Source: Hyphochytrium catenoides
Lineage: Eukaryota > Sar > Hyphochytriomycetes > Hyphochytriales > Hyphochytriaceae
Assembly (NCBI GenBank): GCA_900088475.1
Contig: FLMG01004242.1
Location: 15,032-79,031, forward strand
DNA length: 64,000 nucleotides
Direction of reading: 5' to 3'
How positions within the stretch are numbered: the stretch's first letter is position 1; every line of letters begins with the position of its first letter. The notes beneath the pieces were generated by a model. That model was not told the origin of the DNA, made no database searches, and worked only from the letters and a program-made list of their open reading frames with translations. The translations under genes were made by a program, and so were the position numbers. Shown here in pieces: positions 36,112 to 46,600 of the stretch.

Positions 36112-36987
36112 TTATCGGCCGCAATGCGGGCACCAGCTCTGGACGGGCTCTAGCTGTCTCTTGAGACTATGCTCAAGTTGCTTCAATGCTTTCACCTTTT
36201 CACTCCATTCCAGAACAGCTTGATAGTTTTTCTCTTTCTTGGCCCTCTCCTTCATATTCCCGGACGTGTTTATTTGAGTGCGGAGTTCCGCTAGCTGCTC
36301 CTTTTTCTTCTCTCTGCCACCCTCGGTAGACAAAGATGCGGACGTATTCTGCACTCTGTATGATCGAAGACACTGACCACAAAGTCCATACAGAGAGAAG
36401 AGAGATATAGCTTCATCCCTGTTCTGGACACCAAGAAGCTTGCACTGTTCTTTCACTTTGTTGCTTGGCACCTTTACTTGCTCAAGAGAGTATAGACTCT
36501 TCTTTCTAATGTCCTCTATTGCTTCGTGGTTTGGTTCCAAAGACTTCGGCCGTTCTCCATCTTCTTTCCCTATGTTAGCCTCGTCTTTCGTTGGTCCATC
36601 GCGTTCTGCCTCTTGCCGATGGAGGAGAAGCAGAGTAAGATGTTGGTTAAGAATGTCTATACTTGTGACAATAGCCCAAGGGAAGGTGGATGTTTTCAGG
36701 CCGCCGTTCCGGCTGGCGGACGCGGATAGTGGGGCAGCATATTCCATAAGGGTTCCTAAGCTAATAGGGGAGCTCTTGGAGTCTTCGAGAAAGAGCCAGT
36801 CCGGAGTGCGAGGTCGCTTGCAGGTTGAACAAAGTGCTGTCCACGAGGTGGCAGCAGGTCCATTCTTCCTTCCACAAAGATAACAGATCCACCAGTCCTC
36901 GGCTTTCTCCTTGCCAGGCAATATCCCCAAACTGGTGGAAGATGCTAAGAGGTAACTCGATAACGGACCTGAAAGAACTCTGGCCAT
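36112..36987 (-). CDS. Single-exon zinc-knuckle protein (291 aa), unknown function
   Basis: One uninterrupted frame runs from the ATG at 36987 to the stop at 36112, unlike its intron-rich neighbours. Residues about 30-60 form a RanBP2-like finger: WWICYLCGRKN, then CSTCKRPR, with a longer than usual loop after the Asn. Two more Cys pairs, CGQC at about residue 206 and CPHC at the very C-terminus, flank about 80 residues of Lys/Glu-rich helix (EGGREKKKEQLAELRTQ and WSEKVKALKQLEHSLKRQ). This suggests a second zinc site closed over a helical hairpin. The middle is hydrophilic. I do not recognise the family; an upstream exon cannot be excluded. It is tail-to-tail with the JmjC gene, only 127 bp between stops. 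Confidence 0.65.
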   Translation of the reverse strand: MARVLSGPLSSYLLASSTSLGILPGKEKAEDWWICYLCGRKNGPAATSWTALCSTCKRPRTPDWLFLEDSKSSPISLGTLMEYAAPLSASASRNGGLKTSTFPWAIVTSIDILNQHLTLLLLHRQEAERDGPTKDEANIGKEDGERPKSLEPNHEAIEDIRKKSLYSLEQVKVPSNKVKEQCKLLGVQNRDEAISLFSLYGLCGQCLRSYRVQNTSASLSTEGGREKKKEQLAELRTQINTSGNMKERAKKEKNYQAVLEWSEKVKALKQLEHSLKRQLEPVQSWCPHCGR

Positions 36988-39126
36988 AGCGTTGCAATGG
37001 TGGTCTCATAGAGACCCAGCTCAAGATAATTTGCGCTGCATACACTCTAAGTGCTGCTTTGTCGACGACAGAGCTGAAAAGAGACGAATCGAAGAAACGA
37101 TCGACGACGGCTCCGGACTCTGTTACAATGAATTGTCTTCTGATTGATGACGACTATACTGGCTACATGCACAGACCTAGGCGCCTCGACTGCTTGGACA
37201 GACTAGTAGTATCGAACCTCAGCTCTGACGATAGAAGAATGAGCAGACTGCCAACAGCGGATCTGCTAAATGATTGTATGGGCAGACGAGGCCCTCGCCA
37301 TTCCCCTGCATGGTGGTGGTGCCGCTGCGTTCGAGTTCAGCGTCAACAACAAGGTGATGATGCTTGAGCTTTGGGTCTGCGGCAACCCAATGTGGCCGTT
37401 AGCGGTCTCACTTCCGTTACTACCTGTACCCTTCTGGCTATAGCCCTAAAAAACCTTATCGTTAGTACTTGTACTGTTTCGTCGTCATGACTGAAAAAAA
37501 TTAGGTCTTTATGGTGACGGACGTAGGGAAAGAGGGCAATAGTAGTTGTTCTTAGGCGTAGCCGCACTTGCCTTATGCTTCTATCTCCGAGAGTTGCAGG
37601 TTGGATGAGGGATCTTTCCTCCTCCAGCTGTACTATGGTATAATTGCACGTCGTAGTGAGAATGGTAGTAGAGGAAGACGAAGATGATTATTCCTCTTCT
37701 TCTTGGCAATCAGGACGACGATGCGACAACATGGAGCAGCGACGACGACGTGGACGCGTACTTTGCATTGTTCTAGAGAGCGTTAGGGACCGATAATGGT
37801 AGAGACCTACGAGACAACATGCAGTGGTGGTAGGCGCTAAACGTTGGCTAGAATCGTCCTCCGTCATCATGCTGCAATGATGGGCCCTACTGTACCTTCT
37901 ACTCGTATTATGCTTTGTTGTTGGACGTCTAACACCACTGTACCGTGAAGGAGGATTGCGTGAGAAAAGCGGATTGACTTGAGCGTGGGAGACGTCGTGA
38001 AGCTTCAATTTGCCGGGAGCGAGCCACCAGCAGCAGGAGGAGACTTGAAGACTGCAAAAGAATTTGTGGACTACATTCAGAACCACAAAAATGCCGGAAA
38101 GTCATCAGTTGTGCGACCCAGTAGGCGGCAACAACAACCACGCCCTTTGGTGGGAACTTTTTCCCTCCTTTATCGCAGCGAATAATAGATGCCTTCAATA
38201 ATAAGTGTTACACTAGCAACAGCTTACCCGCCTCTTGTTTGGGCTATCTCCTGTTGCTGCGCCTCATCTTTTTCTTTCTCTCTCTAACATTAGTGATGCT
38301 GTCGGGCGTTTTCCTTTCTCTTGCTGCCTGTGATCTTCGTTGACAAGAGAGCAGACACCACCTGGAATGATTAAATGATAACAAATGATCGCGCTACTAT
38401 TTCTTCTCGATATATCGGAAGCTTTGATTCTTTATTATCTATAACTGCCGTTCTAGTCAAAGCAAGGGACATCGTTGTTGTTGCCTCTCATCTGGTGGGG
38501 CAATGCCGGCCGCCGCCGTCAGTGATTTTGGCAATGCCGCCGTCGCTCAGTGATATCTTATGAGTCTCCGGTCCAGGTGACGGTGACGAATAAGCTCTTC
38601 TTCTATAAATGACCTTAAAGGAGGTATCGCCACGCCTCTAAACGCCGCAGAAACTCTATGTAACCATCATTCATCATTCTTCTTTATTAGCTCCAGGGAG
38701 ACGAATGATGGTGGCTGAACGGAACAAAGCGTCTTCGGGCCGGTGCACAGATTGACAAGCGGCATAGCCTGCCATAAAAGGCGGAGACTGATGCACGTCG
38801 TTCAGCCACAAAACTCCTTCTAATAATGCCAGTCTCCCCACCAACAATGTCCGCAGCTATATAAAAATAGTTCAATAAATCTGCCTCTGTAGGAAGAGCG
38901 AGGAGGTCTCTCGAACTACCTGTGGACCTCGGTAGTCCTACCATATCACATCTGAAGGAAAGGCTACTCGCTCAATCCTGATACGATGGTGGAGAGGGAC
39001 TTGCTGCCTTCTCTGAGCAGCAGTATCTGTAGAGGGCGTTCCACACACGCGAAGTCGTCTATCTTAGACATCAACTTTCTGGAGCCCTATCTCTTTCTAT
39101 CGCTTGTTCCACCGTTCTTCTTTACA
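36988..39126. other. Gene-poor region
   Basis: No convincing gene. Many short frames overlap without splice or codon support. One isolated stretch with coding character (37979-38110) is listed separately. No transposon termini or long repeats were recognised. Confidence 0.45.
37979..38110 (+). CDS. Isolated exon-like stretch, unrecognised
   Basis: One plus-strand frame reads SVGDVVKLQFAGSEPPAAGG then DLKTAKEFVDYIQNHKNAGK, a plausible folded-protein composition, with a possible end near gtcatcag at 38110. There is no flanking exon I can join and no family match. It could be an exon of an unseen gene, a decayed gene, or chance. Confidence 0.27.
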
Positions 39127-39890
39127 ATGACATCGTCCCTCCCTCTCTTTCTTGCTCTCCTGTTTATGCTGATCATTCGTTCTTTAGTGGCGTACAGTCT
39201 GGACGGAGACGGTACAGAACTGTAAGTGTGCCTCATAGTCCGGAGTAGTAGTATTTTATAAAGTGTTTATGCGGAAGATGGTAACGGGGTAATTTGTAGA
39301 TAGTATTAACCATTATTACTACTACTCTTTCACGCACTCTCCCCGACCCTTCCACCAAAGCCTCTATAGTCTCCGAGCGATATTATGGAAATGTAGTGTT
39401 AGAGTATGACCGGCTCAGCCCTCACCACCAAACACAAATAGCTCAGTCATCATACGTAGTCGAACGAATGGAACCGGGCAGGAGACAGGCGTCAGAAAGC
39501 TTTCCCAGTCTGGGCTTGAAGAGCTTCTGGGCAACGACATTATAGAAGAGGCACGCGTCACTGCCAACAGTTGGTGGTGGTCGCCCCAATCGGTGGTGTT
39601 TATGAGCTTGAATAATGACTTGGTTCTGTCCCCTCTTCTAACACCCTTGCACTAACTCCAGCAGGTTGCTACAACGGTGTACGCAAGAGCCTGCTACTAC
39701 CTTCAACTACTCAGAGGAGTATCAATTTTGTGTGATACAAGAGCTGGTGCATGGTTCCTCCTCTTCTAAGTACAACATTTACCTTACCTACGAGGTCTAC
39801 ATCACAAGCCCCTCGATGCCTTGTGGTCTCGTGGTGGTGTTGACTAGAGGAGGACGGAGGGGCCGTCGTACCAGTACCGTAGTAGGATAG
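39127..39890 (+). CDS. Candidate small secreted protein (two exons), unrecognised
   Basis: Exon 1 (39127-39221) reads MTSSLPLFLALLFMLIIRSL then VAYSLDGDGTE, a strong signal-peptide pattern, and ends at a very good donor, GTAAGTGTG. The next in-phase acceptor considered is ctccagcag at 39664. It gives QRCTQEPATTFNYSEEYQFC, then VIQELVHGSSSSKYNIYLTY, and ends after RGRRTSTVVG at 39890. The product would be about 107 residues with a few cysteines. An in-frame upstream ATG at 38986 exists but would place a long tail before the signal sequence. No homologue is recognised. The 443-bp intron is longer than most here, so the join is tentative. Confidence 0.33.
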
Positions 39891-40964
39891 AAGATTCGAT
39901 CGATACGGAGATTCGAGACGGCTGCATAAAGAATAACCGGCCTAAAAATAATAAGCTTATTACTGATCGGAGTACGAGTACTATGTCTTTACACAGTAGG
40001 AACTAGTACAGTAGGTGTACTAGCGCAGCCTCGGACTGCGCATGAGTGAAGCCCTGGTACAAGTGAGACGGCAGTGTATCACCGTTGACCGTTGCCGTAC
40101 GTGCTATTGCTGCCCGTATTTTTTTTTATTGAATGAGAGGCGGTCCACGGTCGACGGTCCTTGAACGATCCACCATCCACCGCTTTTCCAAGCTTGTTCT
40201 CTTCCTCTTCCTTATCGCAAAACGGTAGTACAGGTTACATGCCTGTGTTAGTACTCGTATACCGTGATTTATGTTGGTTTTCAACGAACTCTCTCTACGA
40301 GGCATAGGGGATACTCTTTCTCTGGCTCATCCAACCACAATAAGTTGACAGCTGCATAAGAGACAGAGAGACCCTGCCTTTCCCTTTTTGGTCCTCCTCC
40401 CCGCTGTTCCATGTCTCATGTCATTCAGTGGTAGTGTCGTTCCATTCTTTCTTTTCGGCACTCTGTCTGAATGTCTACCACATAACTTCAAGAGATAACT
40501 ACCAAGAGCTGCACCTCGTGGCTCTTTGGAGTATGGCGGCTGCCCTACCCACCCCTGGATGTTTCTCTTCATTCCTGTTGAGACAGGCCAAAGAACTATC
40601 AATAAAGAGTGGGAGACAGAGGAAGAGTCCTTTATGAATGTGAGAATGTGAGAACACAGCTTACAAACAGGGATGTGGTGCGATGGGTGGGAATATACGT
40701 TTCACCAGTTCGTTAACTCTTTCGAACTCTTTCATAGCCTTTCAGATACTGTACTACCGACCGTAATGAGTTACGAGGTCGGTCACACGGCCCAAAACCT
40801 GTCTGAAATCGTAAATTCTCGAAAACCTTTTGTGGCCGACAAGGTGGAGTGAGGGGCATTCCCAATGAACAGATTCATAATCTACCATATTGTAGATCGC
40901 ATGATACGGAATAAAGATGTGCATATTTCTCTTTCTGCGCCTCATTGTTCCCTTTTTGTTGCGA
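39891..40964. other. Spacer without recognised genes
   Basis: Short frames only, for example on the minus strand at 40327-40602, none with family or splice support. A T-rich run near 40125 is the only compositional oddity. Confidence 0.45.
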
Positions 40965-41338
40965 TGAAGAGGAAAAAGAACAGGCATCGAGCAGAACATT
41001 ACCGCAGGGATGGCGAAAATGCGATACAAAGGCTGGCGCAAAAGCACGGCTTTCCAGAAAAGCTGATCTCACTCGCTTTTGACGGAGATTCTGGGCACTT
41101 CAGACGAGGAAATCTAGAGATTTTGGTGGTTGTCTGCTGAACATTGCTGAATCTAGTCTCAAGTCGTTTCTCGCCGCAGCATCTGGAAGGATCACCGTCT
41201 GTCTTGTTTTCTGTACCTGTTGAGGCTTTGCCATTGGCTAAAACGCTTAAATCGAAAGTAGAGGGCAGAAAGCTAGGTCAGGCACCGTGCGTCTCTCCTA
41301 CGGTGAATGTGCATCTACCGGAGATCGAAGGAAAGTAG
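40965..41338 (+). CDS. Candidate small basic protein (two exons), unrecognised
   Basis: The ATG at 40965 gives MKRKKNRHRAEHYRRDGENA, then LAQKHGFPEKLISLAFDG and NLEIL. A GTGGTT donor at about 41125 and the acceptor cgccgcag at about 41180 keep phase and lead to HLEGSPSVLFSVPVEALPLA, ending PEIEGK with a stop at 41338. The predicted product is about 105 residues, with a basic N-terminus that could bind nucleic acid or act as a localisation signal. No family is recognised. Confidence 0.38.
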
Positions 41339-41596
41339 TGTTTTATCGCTGTCCCATTTGAATTTTGCAAAGTCTGGGCGGATTAGAAGACCTTAATCAG
41401 CAAGCTGGGAGAGGTGCTGGGACTGACATAACCGAACGGTCTTACGTAAGAGTATCGAGGCGAGAGTACCTGTCATTATTCCTGTTAAACTGCTTCGAGG
41501 ATGAAAGAGAGTCCCCATTCTGACGGATCAGCGCACATTGCATTACCCGAGGACTAAGACATACATCGCACCGAGTACGAGCTTGTGGGCTGGCCA

Positions 41597-42931
41597 ATGG
41601 CTCTTCCACGTGGTGGTTCGATGGAGGGCACTATGCAGTCAGAAACCAATGCCCAAGTAGTTGAATTTCGGCATCGTTGGAAGATAACCAACTTTGCCTG
41701 GCTCGACAGTGAGCCTTCCACAGCTACGAGGAGTCCGCCGTTCCGTAGTGCCGGTAAGCAGTAGCGCTTTATCAGTTGATGCCAGGCTTCTCTGGGCTGC
41801 TGCTCTTGTTGGTCCTTCATGGCACTGCGTGTCACCGTCTTCATTGCTAACCTAATAACTGTCCTCGGGCCCCTCCTTCCCTTCTCTACAGGCCATGAAT
41901 GGCAGCTACATGTTTATCCCAATGGAATGCGGGCGGAAGACAAGGGCTTCGTCGGCATCTTTTTGGCCAGCGTGTCCTGTCATGAACACGATGGCTTACG
42001 TGCACGTTTCAAGTCCACAATTCTTAATAAGTGTCCGGAGCTGAACTTCGAGAGAGAGGACAAGCTTATCAAGTGTTATGGTATGCCTTTGAAGAATTGG
42101 CTCCTCATCTGTAGCCAAAAGAGTTAACCTCCCTACTTCCGATTTACAGGAACTTGGGGTTGGAATCGCTTTGTTGATCGCGAGCGGTTGCTTAAGACGG
42201 AAAATGGCTATGTAACCAACGACACCGTGACTATTGAGGTGGTGGTCTGGGTACGGTCGGGCATCGTTTCCACAACCCACCCCATAGAAACACCCCTTTT
42301 GGTTATAAGTCCGCCGACAATTGCAGCGGAAATGGGAGAGCTACTTCGCTCTGCTGATCACAGTGACATGACCATCAGTTGCGCGGGAGAGGAGATCCCG
42401 GTCCATAAGTGCATTTTGGCATTGCGATCCAAGGTTTTCCGGGCTATGCTGACTCACAACATGCAAGAAAATAGGGACAATACGCTGATTATATCAGACA
42501 CAGATCCAGATGTCCTGAAGGAGCTTGTCAGCTTCATCTACACAGATGAGTGCAGCCCTGAAGTGGTGGAAAAGTGTGGGGTGGAGCTGATGAAGATGGC
42601 AGACAAATATGAGTTGGCCAGACTTCGTACCATTTGCGAGCATCACCTCAGCAAGAGCCTTACAGTTGAAAATGTGGTCGACAGGCTTACACAGGCGGAT
42701 ATGTGTCAAGCGGCAGGGCTGAAGGCAAAGTGCGTGGCGTTTTTATGCTCAAATTTGGCTGAAGTCTCGGACACAGAACAGTATAAGAATCTTTGCCAGA
42801 TGCGGCCAGACCTATTGGTTGACGTAGTCGACTACCAGGCACAAAGGGCCATACAAACATCTACAGTAGCACCCAATCAGACCACCCAACGGAAGCGGAG
42901 ACGGGCTGAATCGGGTCAGCCGAGTAGTTGA
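41597..42931 (+). CDS. MATH-BTB protein (SPOP-like cullin-3 ubiquitin-ligase adaptor)
   Basis: Exons 41597-41753, 41892-42080 and 42150-42931 join in phase, giving about 375 residues, as in SPOP-type proteins. The MATH/TRAF domain includes VEFRHRWKITNFAWLDSE, GHEWQLHVYPNGM and GTWGWNRFVDRE. The BTB/POZ domain follows, with RSADHSDMTISCAGEEIPVH, KCILALRSKVFRAMLTHNM and YTDECSPEVVE, and then the 3-box/BACK region (ADKYELARLRTICEHHL). The C-terminus has KRKRRR-type basic residues (QRKRRRAESG), a probable nuclear-localisation signal like that of SPOP. The MATH domain recruits substrates and BTB plus 3-box bind cullin-3, leading to ubiquitination. All domain blocks are present and intact. Confidence 0.94.
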
Positions 42932-43661
42932 GGCCATCATCATGACCCTGGGTGGCTCAAGAGGACGGTTGATCCCATGCTGAGTCGGCGGTCTAGGGCA
43001 CTCTCGGGATGCCACTAAGTTTGTCTCTTGTCTCTCTGTAATGGGGTGTAAGCTGACAGTCAGGCCATCAATCGCTCCTATACCGTTGCATGCCGACCCC
43101 GTGCGACAATTCCACATTCATTTATCTATTTTCCCTACCTAATAACTATTCGCCTTCACCTGTTGCTAATGACATAGTCGTTGGTGCAACCAGTGGAGCG
43201 GCAGGGCTTTGTGCTTTAGATAATCCAAAATGAACCCTTAGATCTCACCATCCGTCGTGATGGCACTGGTTCCCATAGTTCTGCCCTTCCCTCAGAGCAC
43301 TGGTCTGCGCAGTTTCCGTCCTCTTGATCCTCGCTTCTTTAGAAAGACTCTCTCACCATCAGTGGATAGCTGTTATGAGCTCCGCCTCAATTGATATCTT
43401 CTCGGAACATTGCCTTTGGCAGCGTTCCATACTCAAATCTATCAATCCGTCCACCAGTCCTCAGGTCTGACACGCTAAGAAAGGGACCATCTCAGCCACA
43501 GCTATTCACTCAACTGTCGCCATTAATGATATGCTACCTGGACCTCGTTCTCTTATGAACATCTAGAAAGCGCTAGATCTGAGAGATATCTTCATATAGT
43601 TTCCTAATACTATTACTCTACTCATCTCCACGCTTAACCCTGCACCGCTCTCAGTGCTTCT
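42932..43661. other. Convergent spacer between the MATH-BTB gene and the dynein gene
   Basis: Contains the 3' ends of both genes. No exon, RNA gene or repeat was recognised. Confidence 0.5.
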
Positions 43662-46600
43662 CTAATCATCTTCCTGGAATATAATGGCTGCTCCGGCCAG
43701 GATCCACCTATACTTAGGCGCCACGGTCCGCAGAGTGGCCAGCATCACGTAGGTTGGCCCCCTGAAGGTTGTCATGTACATCGGACACTCATAGATAGAG
43801 GACGAGTGACGGAGGTAGCCCACACTGCTGGGCTCCCACTCGGGCTGAACCCGAACAGCTCGGACGAAAGCGACTGGAAGAGATGGGAGAAGCTCCTTAA
43901 GACGGCTATCAGTCAAATGTCCACCACATGGAACTCCTCCTATCATCTCCGTCTCCTCTATTTCCTCCTTGGACTGCCATCGTGCACCTAGAGAAAGAGA
44001 AAGAAACAGACAAACTAGCGTTAGTTCCTCGTCGACATCAGATGTCTTACTATCGAGTCCTGTTGATGTTTCCTACTTCACCTCCGCCCATCTCCCTTTC
44101 CGTATATAGATACGTTTCTTTTCTCCACTGCAGCTTTTACTTTTAAAGTCCACTTCGGTCCTACCTTCAATATAGAGTCCATGCACAAAGACACCATCCT
44201 GCGGGTGGGCAGGCACCTCGTCCGGTGAAGCGTACATCGTGATGTGCGTCTCTGTGGTCATCTGGTCGAGAGGGAACTGATTCTTACGAGCAGTCACCTG
44301 GTAGTGAGGTACGTTCAGCGTATGTCAGGATAGGGTGATAAGGTAGGTTGAGGAACAGAACTGGAAGGGGAGCTGTAGGACATATGAACGAAAAGAGGTC
44401 GAGGAGGTTGAGAAGAGTCTCAAGCGTAAGGAGGGAGAGAGAACAGAGAGACTAAAGCAGGAGTAGCGATCCAAACACAAACCTGCAGACAAGCGGTAGT
44501 GTAAGAAGTAGGATTGAAGAGGCCGGAGAGCCACATTGACTTGGGTCTCTGCAATTCTTCTGTCCACTTCCCAAGCTGCTCGACTCGAAGCAGCAAGTTA
44601 GAGAACCAGCTGACAAGAGACTTTTTGGAGGGCCACGCGAGCTTCTCCCACGTGCATTGGGAGAAAACGTTGCGGCCTGGGACCTAGGTGGAAGGGAGAA
44701 GAAGGGTAAGCGAGACGATTCATAAGCGCGGTGTCGAATGGAGACGAGAGCAATGGCAATCATCAGAGGAGAAGAGAAGAGAGGTACGGAGATCTTGACG
44801 TACCTGGTTGATTGAGAGCGCCTTGGCGAGGTCCTCCATCGCTTGAGACATGTTTAATTGCCCTTTAAGGCCCTTCTGCAGCTCTGTTAAGGACCGCTTA
44901 ATCTCCCCAAGCAGTGTGTTCATTCTGGTGCACTCCTGCATAGCTACTACTACATACGGCCCCTCTTCGCCAGAGAGAAGAGGAGTCGCCTTCTCTCTCA
45001 ACGTCATGAGGTCAAAGGTGGGAGGGCAGCGGGCCATCAGGTCCTCCATCGTCTGCTGCACAATGGATCCCTTTCCACCACCTGCATCCTCTCCCCCGCC
45101 GCCAGTTCCGCCACCAGAGATGGCGAGGATGGTGCTAAAGAGATTCTCTGTGGTGTTGGTAAGATATCCAATTTCTGCGTTAGGATGCAGCCCGAAGAGC
45201 TGAGGAGACTCAGGCGGCATTGATGACTCGATGTACTGGATAAATTGACAAGGTGGCGTAGGGGGACAAAAGTATGCGGTCAGATATGTATAGAATCTTC
45301 AGTCACGGTAACCGAGACAAGTAGGGGAGAGAGAAGGAGGAGAGAGGAAGATTGGACAGACAGAGACGGAAGGACGGGAAGCGAAGGAGCTAGGTTCTTC
45401 TTGGCTAAAGTTCTCGTCCTTCACCCTAGAAGATCAGTCATCCTTGTTACCTTAGCGTAGCCTTGGAAGTCAAGCTCATTAGGATCCGGGGACTTGAAGC
45501 CAGGACCTAGCTCCATCTTTTCAAACAGTCCAGTTTGCATGTAAACCTGAGATAGGCCACGAAGGAGGACCAGGAGAAGGAGGGAGTCAGCTTGTGGACA
45601 CCAGCCATCAACGAACAGCGAAAATACATGACTTTGACGAGAGGAAAGGCAGAAGATGGCGACAGCGAGAGGCGCAAGTAGCACACCTGTAGATACGTGT
45701 TGTTGGTCCTTCGATCCCAAGCGTCGGTGATATGACCTCCATACATAATCTCGCCAAAAATGTACCGGAGATCATCCCACGGAACAGTAGGATTGGCCTC
45801 CAAATAGTTGAAGAGCACATCTGCGATAGGTTATATGTTAGCCCATCGAGTAGCCGTCCAAAGCTCTTGGATCGAGGCACCGGATAAATAGACGGATTGG
45901 AAACCGGAATTAGAAGCGGAGGCTTCACAGAGGGAGAAGCCAGGACAGAGGGTTAACATCGTAGCTCCCACTCACCTCCACAGATTGTCAGATCGCCAGT
46001 ATTGAAGCTATACGCCCTGCTCCAGCCTTGCTGACCGAATCTTCTTCTGCCCAGCACGATTGCATGGAACCAAGATAGAGCGAAGAGACAAGACTTCAGC
46101 TCTTTGCTCTTCGTGCTGCCGGATACTCTGTCTTCACTGAAATTGGCCCATGCTCTCCTCAGATTGCTTTGGATGTCAGATGGAGCCTCATTCGCCACCT
46201 TGATGCAGCTTTGCATCAAACTTTCGGGCATGTTCCTCATTGTAGGAATTGGCGGAGGCTCGGCCGAGATGAAACAGCGGAAGTTCTCATGAGCACCTTC
46301 GCTGGCAATCTATGGAGGAAACCCGCATCGTTAGAATCTGCTATCAACCATCATGCTAGACTTCCATCTTCTCTTTAAACGTGTGTTGCCCCTCTCTCTC
46401 TCTAGCCCCATAAGAGAAACTCTTCCGAGCTTTTCCGCCTTTTCCTCAGCTCTACGGTCACGTCTTACCTCCAGCAGTCTCTCCAGTGCCGGAGTCCAAG
46501 TCTGCATCAGATGAACGTTTTGTAGCATGACCCATCCTCCTTCCTTGGCAAACCTTCTCACAACCTCCTCTGCTGGCGCCTCCTGCCCTTGACCCATGGA

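Noticed and set aside
40327-40602. 91-residue minus-strand open frame
   Set aside because: No coding-like composition, splice sites or homologue recognised; likely chance.
37000-41500. tRNA or transposon in the gene-poor island
   Set aside because: I looked for GTTCRA-type T-loops with paired arms, inverted repeats, and transposase or reverse-transcriptase motifs, and saw none that hold together; a proper scan could still find one.
45421-45928. Several overlapping 100-residue minus-strand frames
   Set aside because: Only the parts matching dynein ([20 protein letters not shown] and [20 protein letters not shown]) are exonic; the rest is intron read-through.
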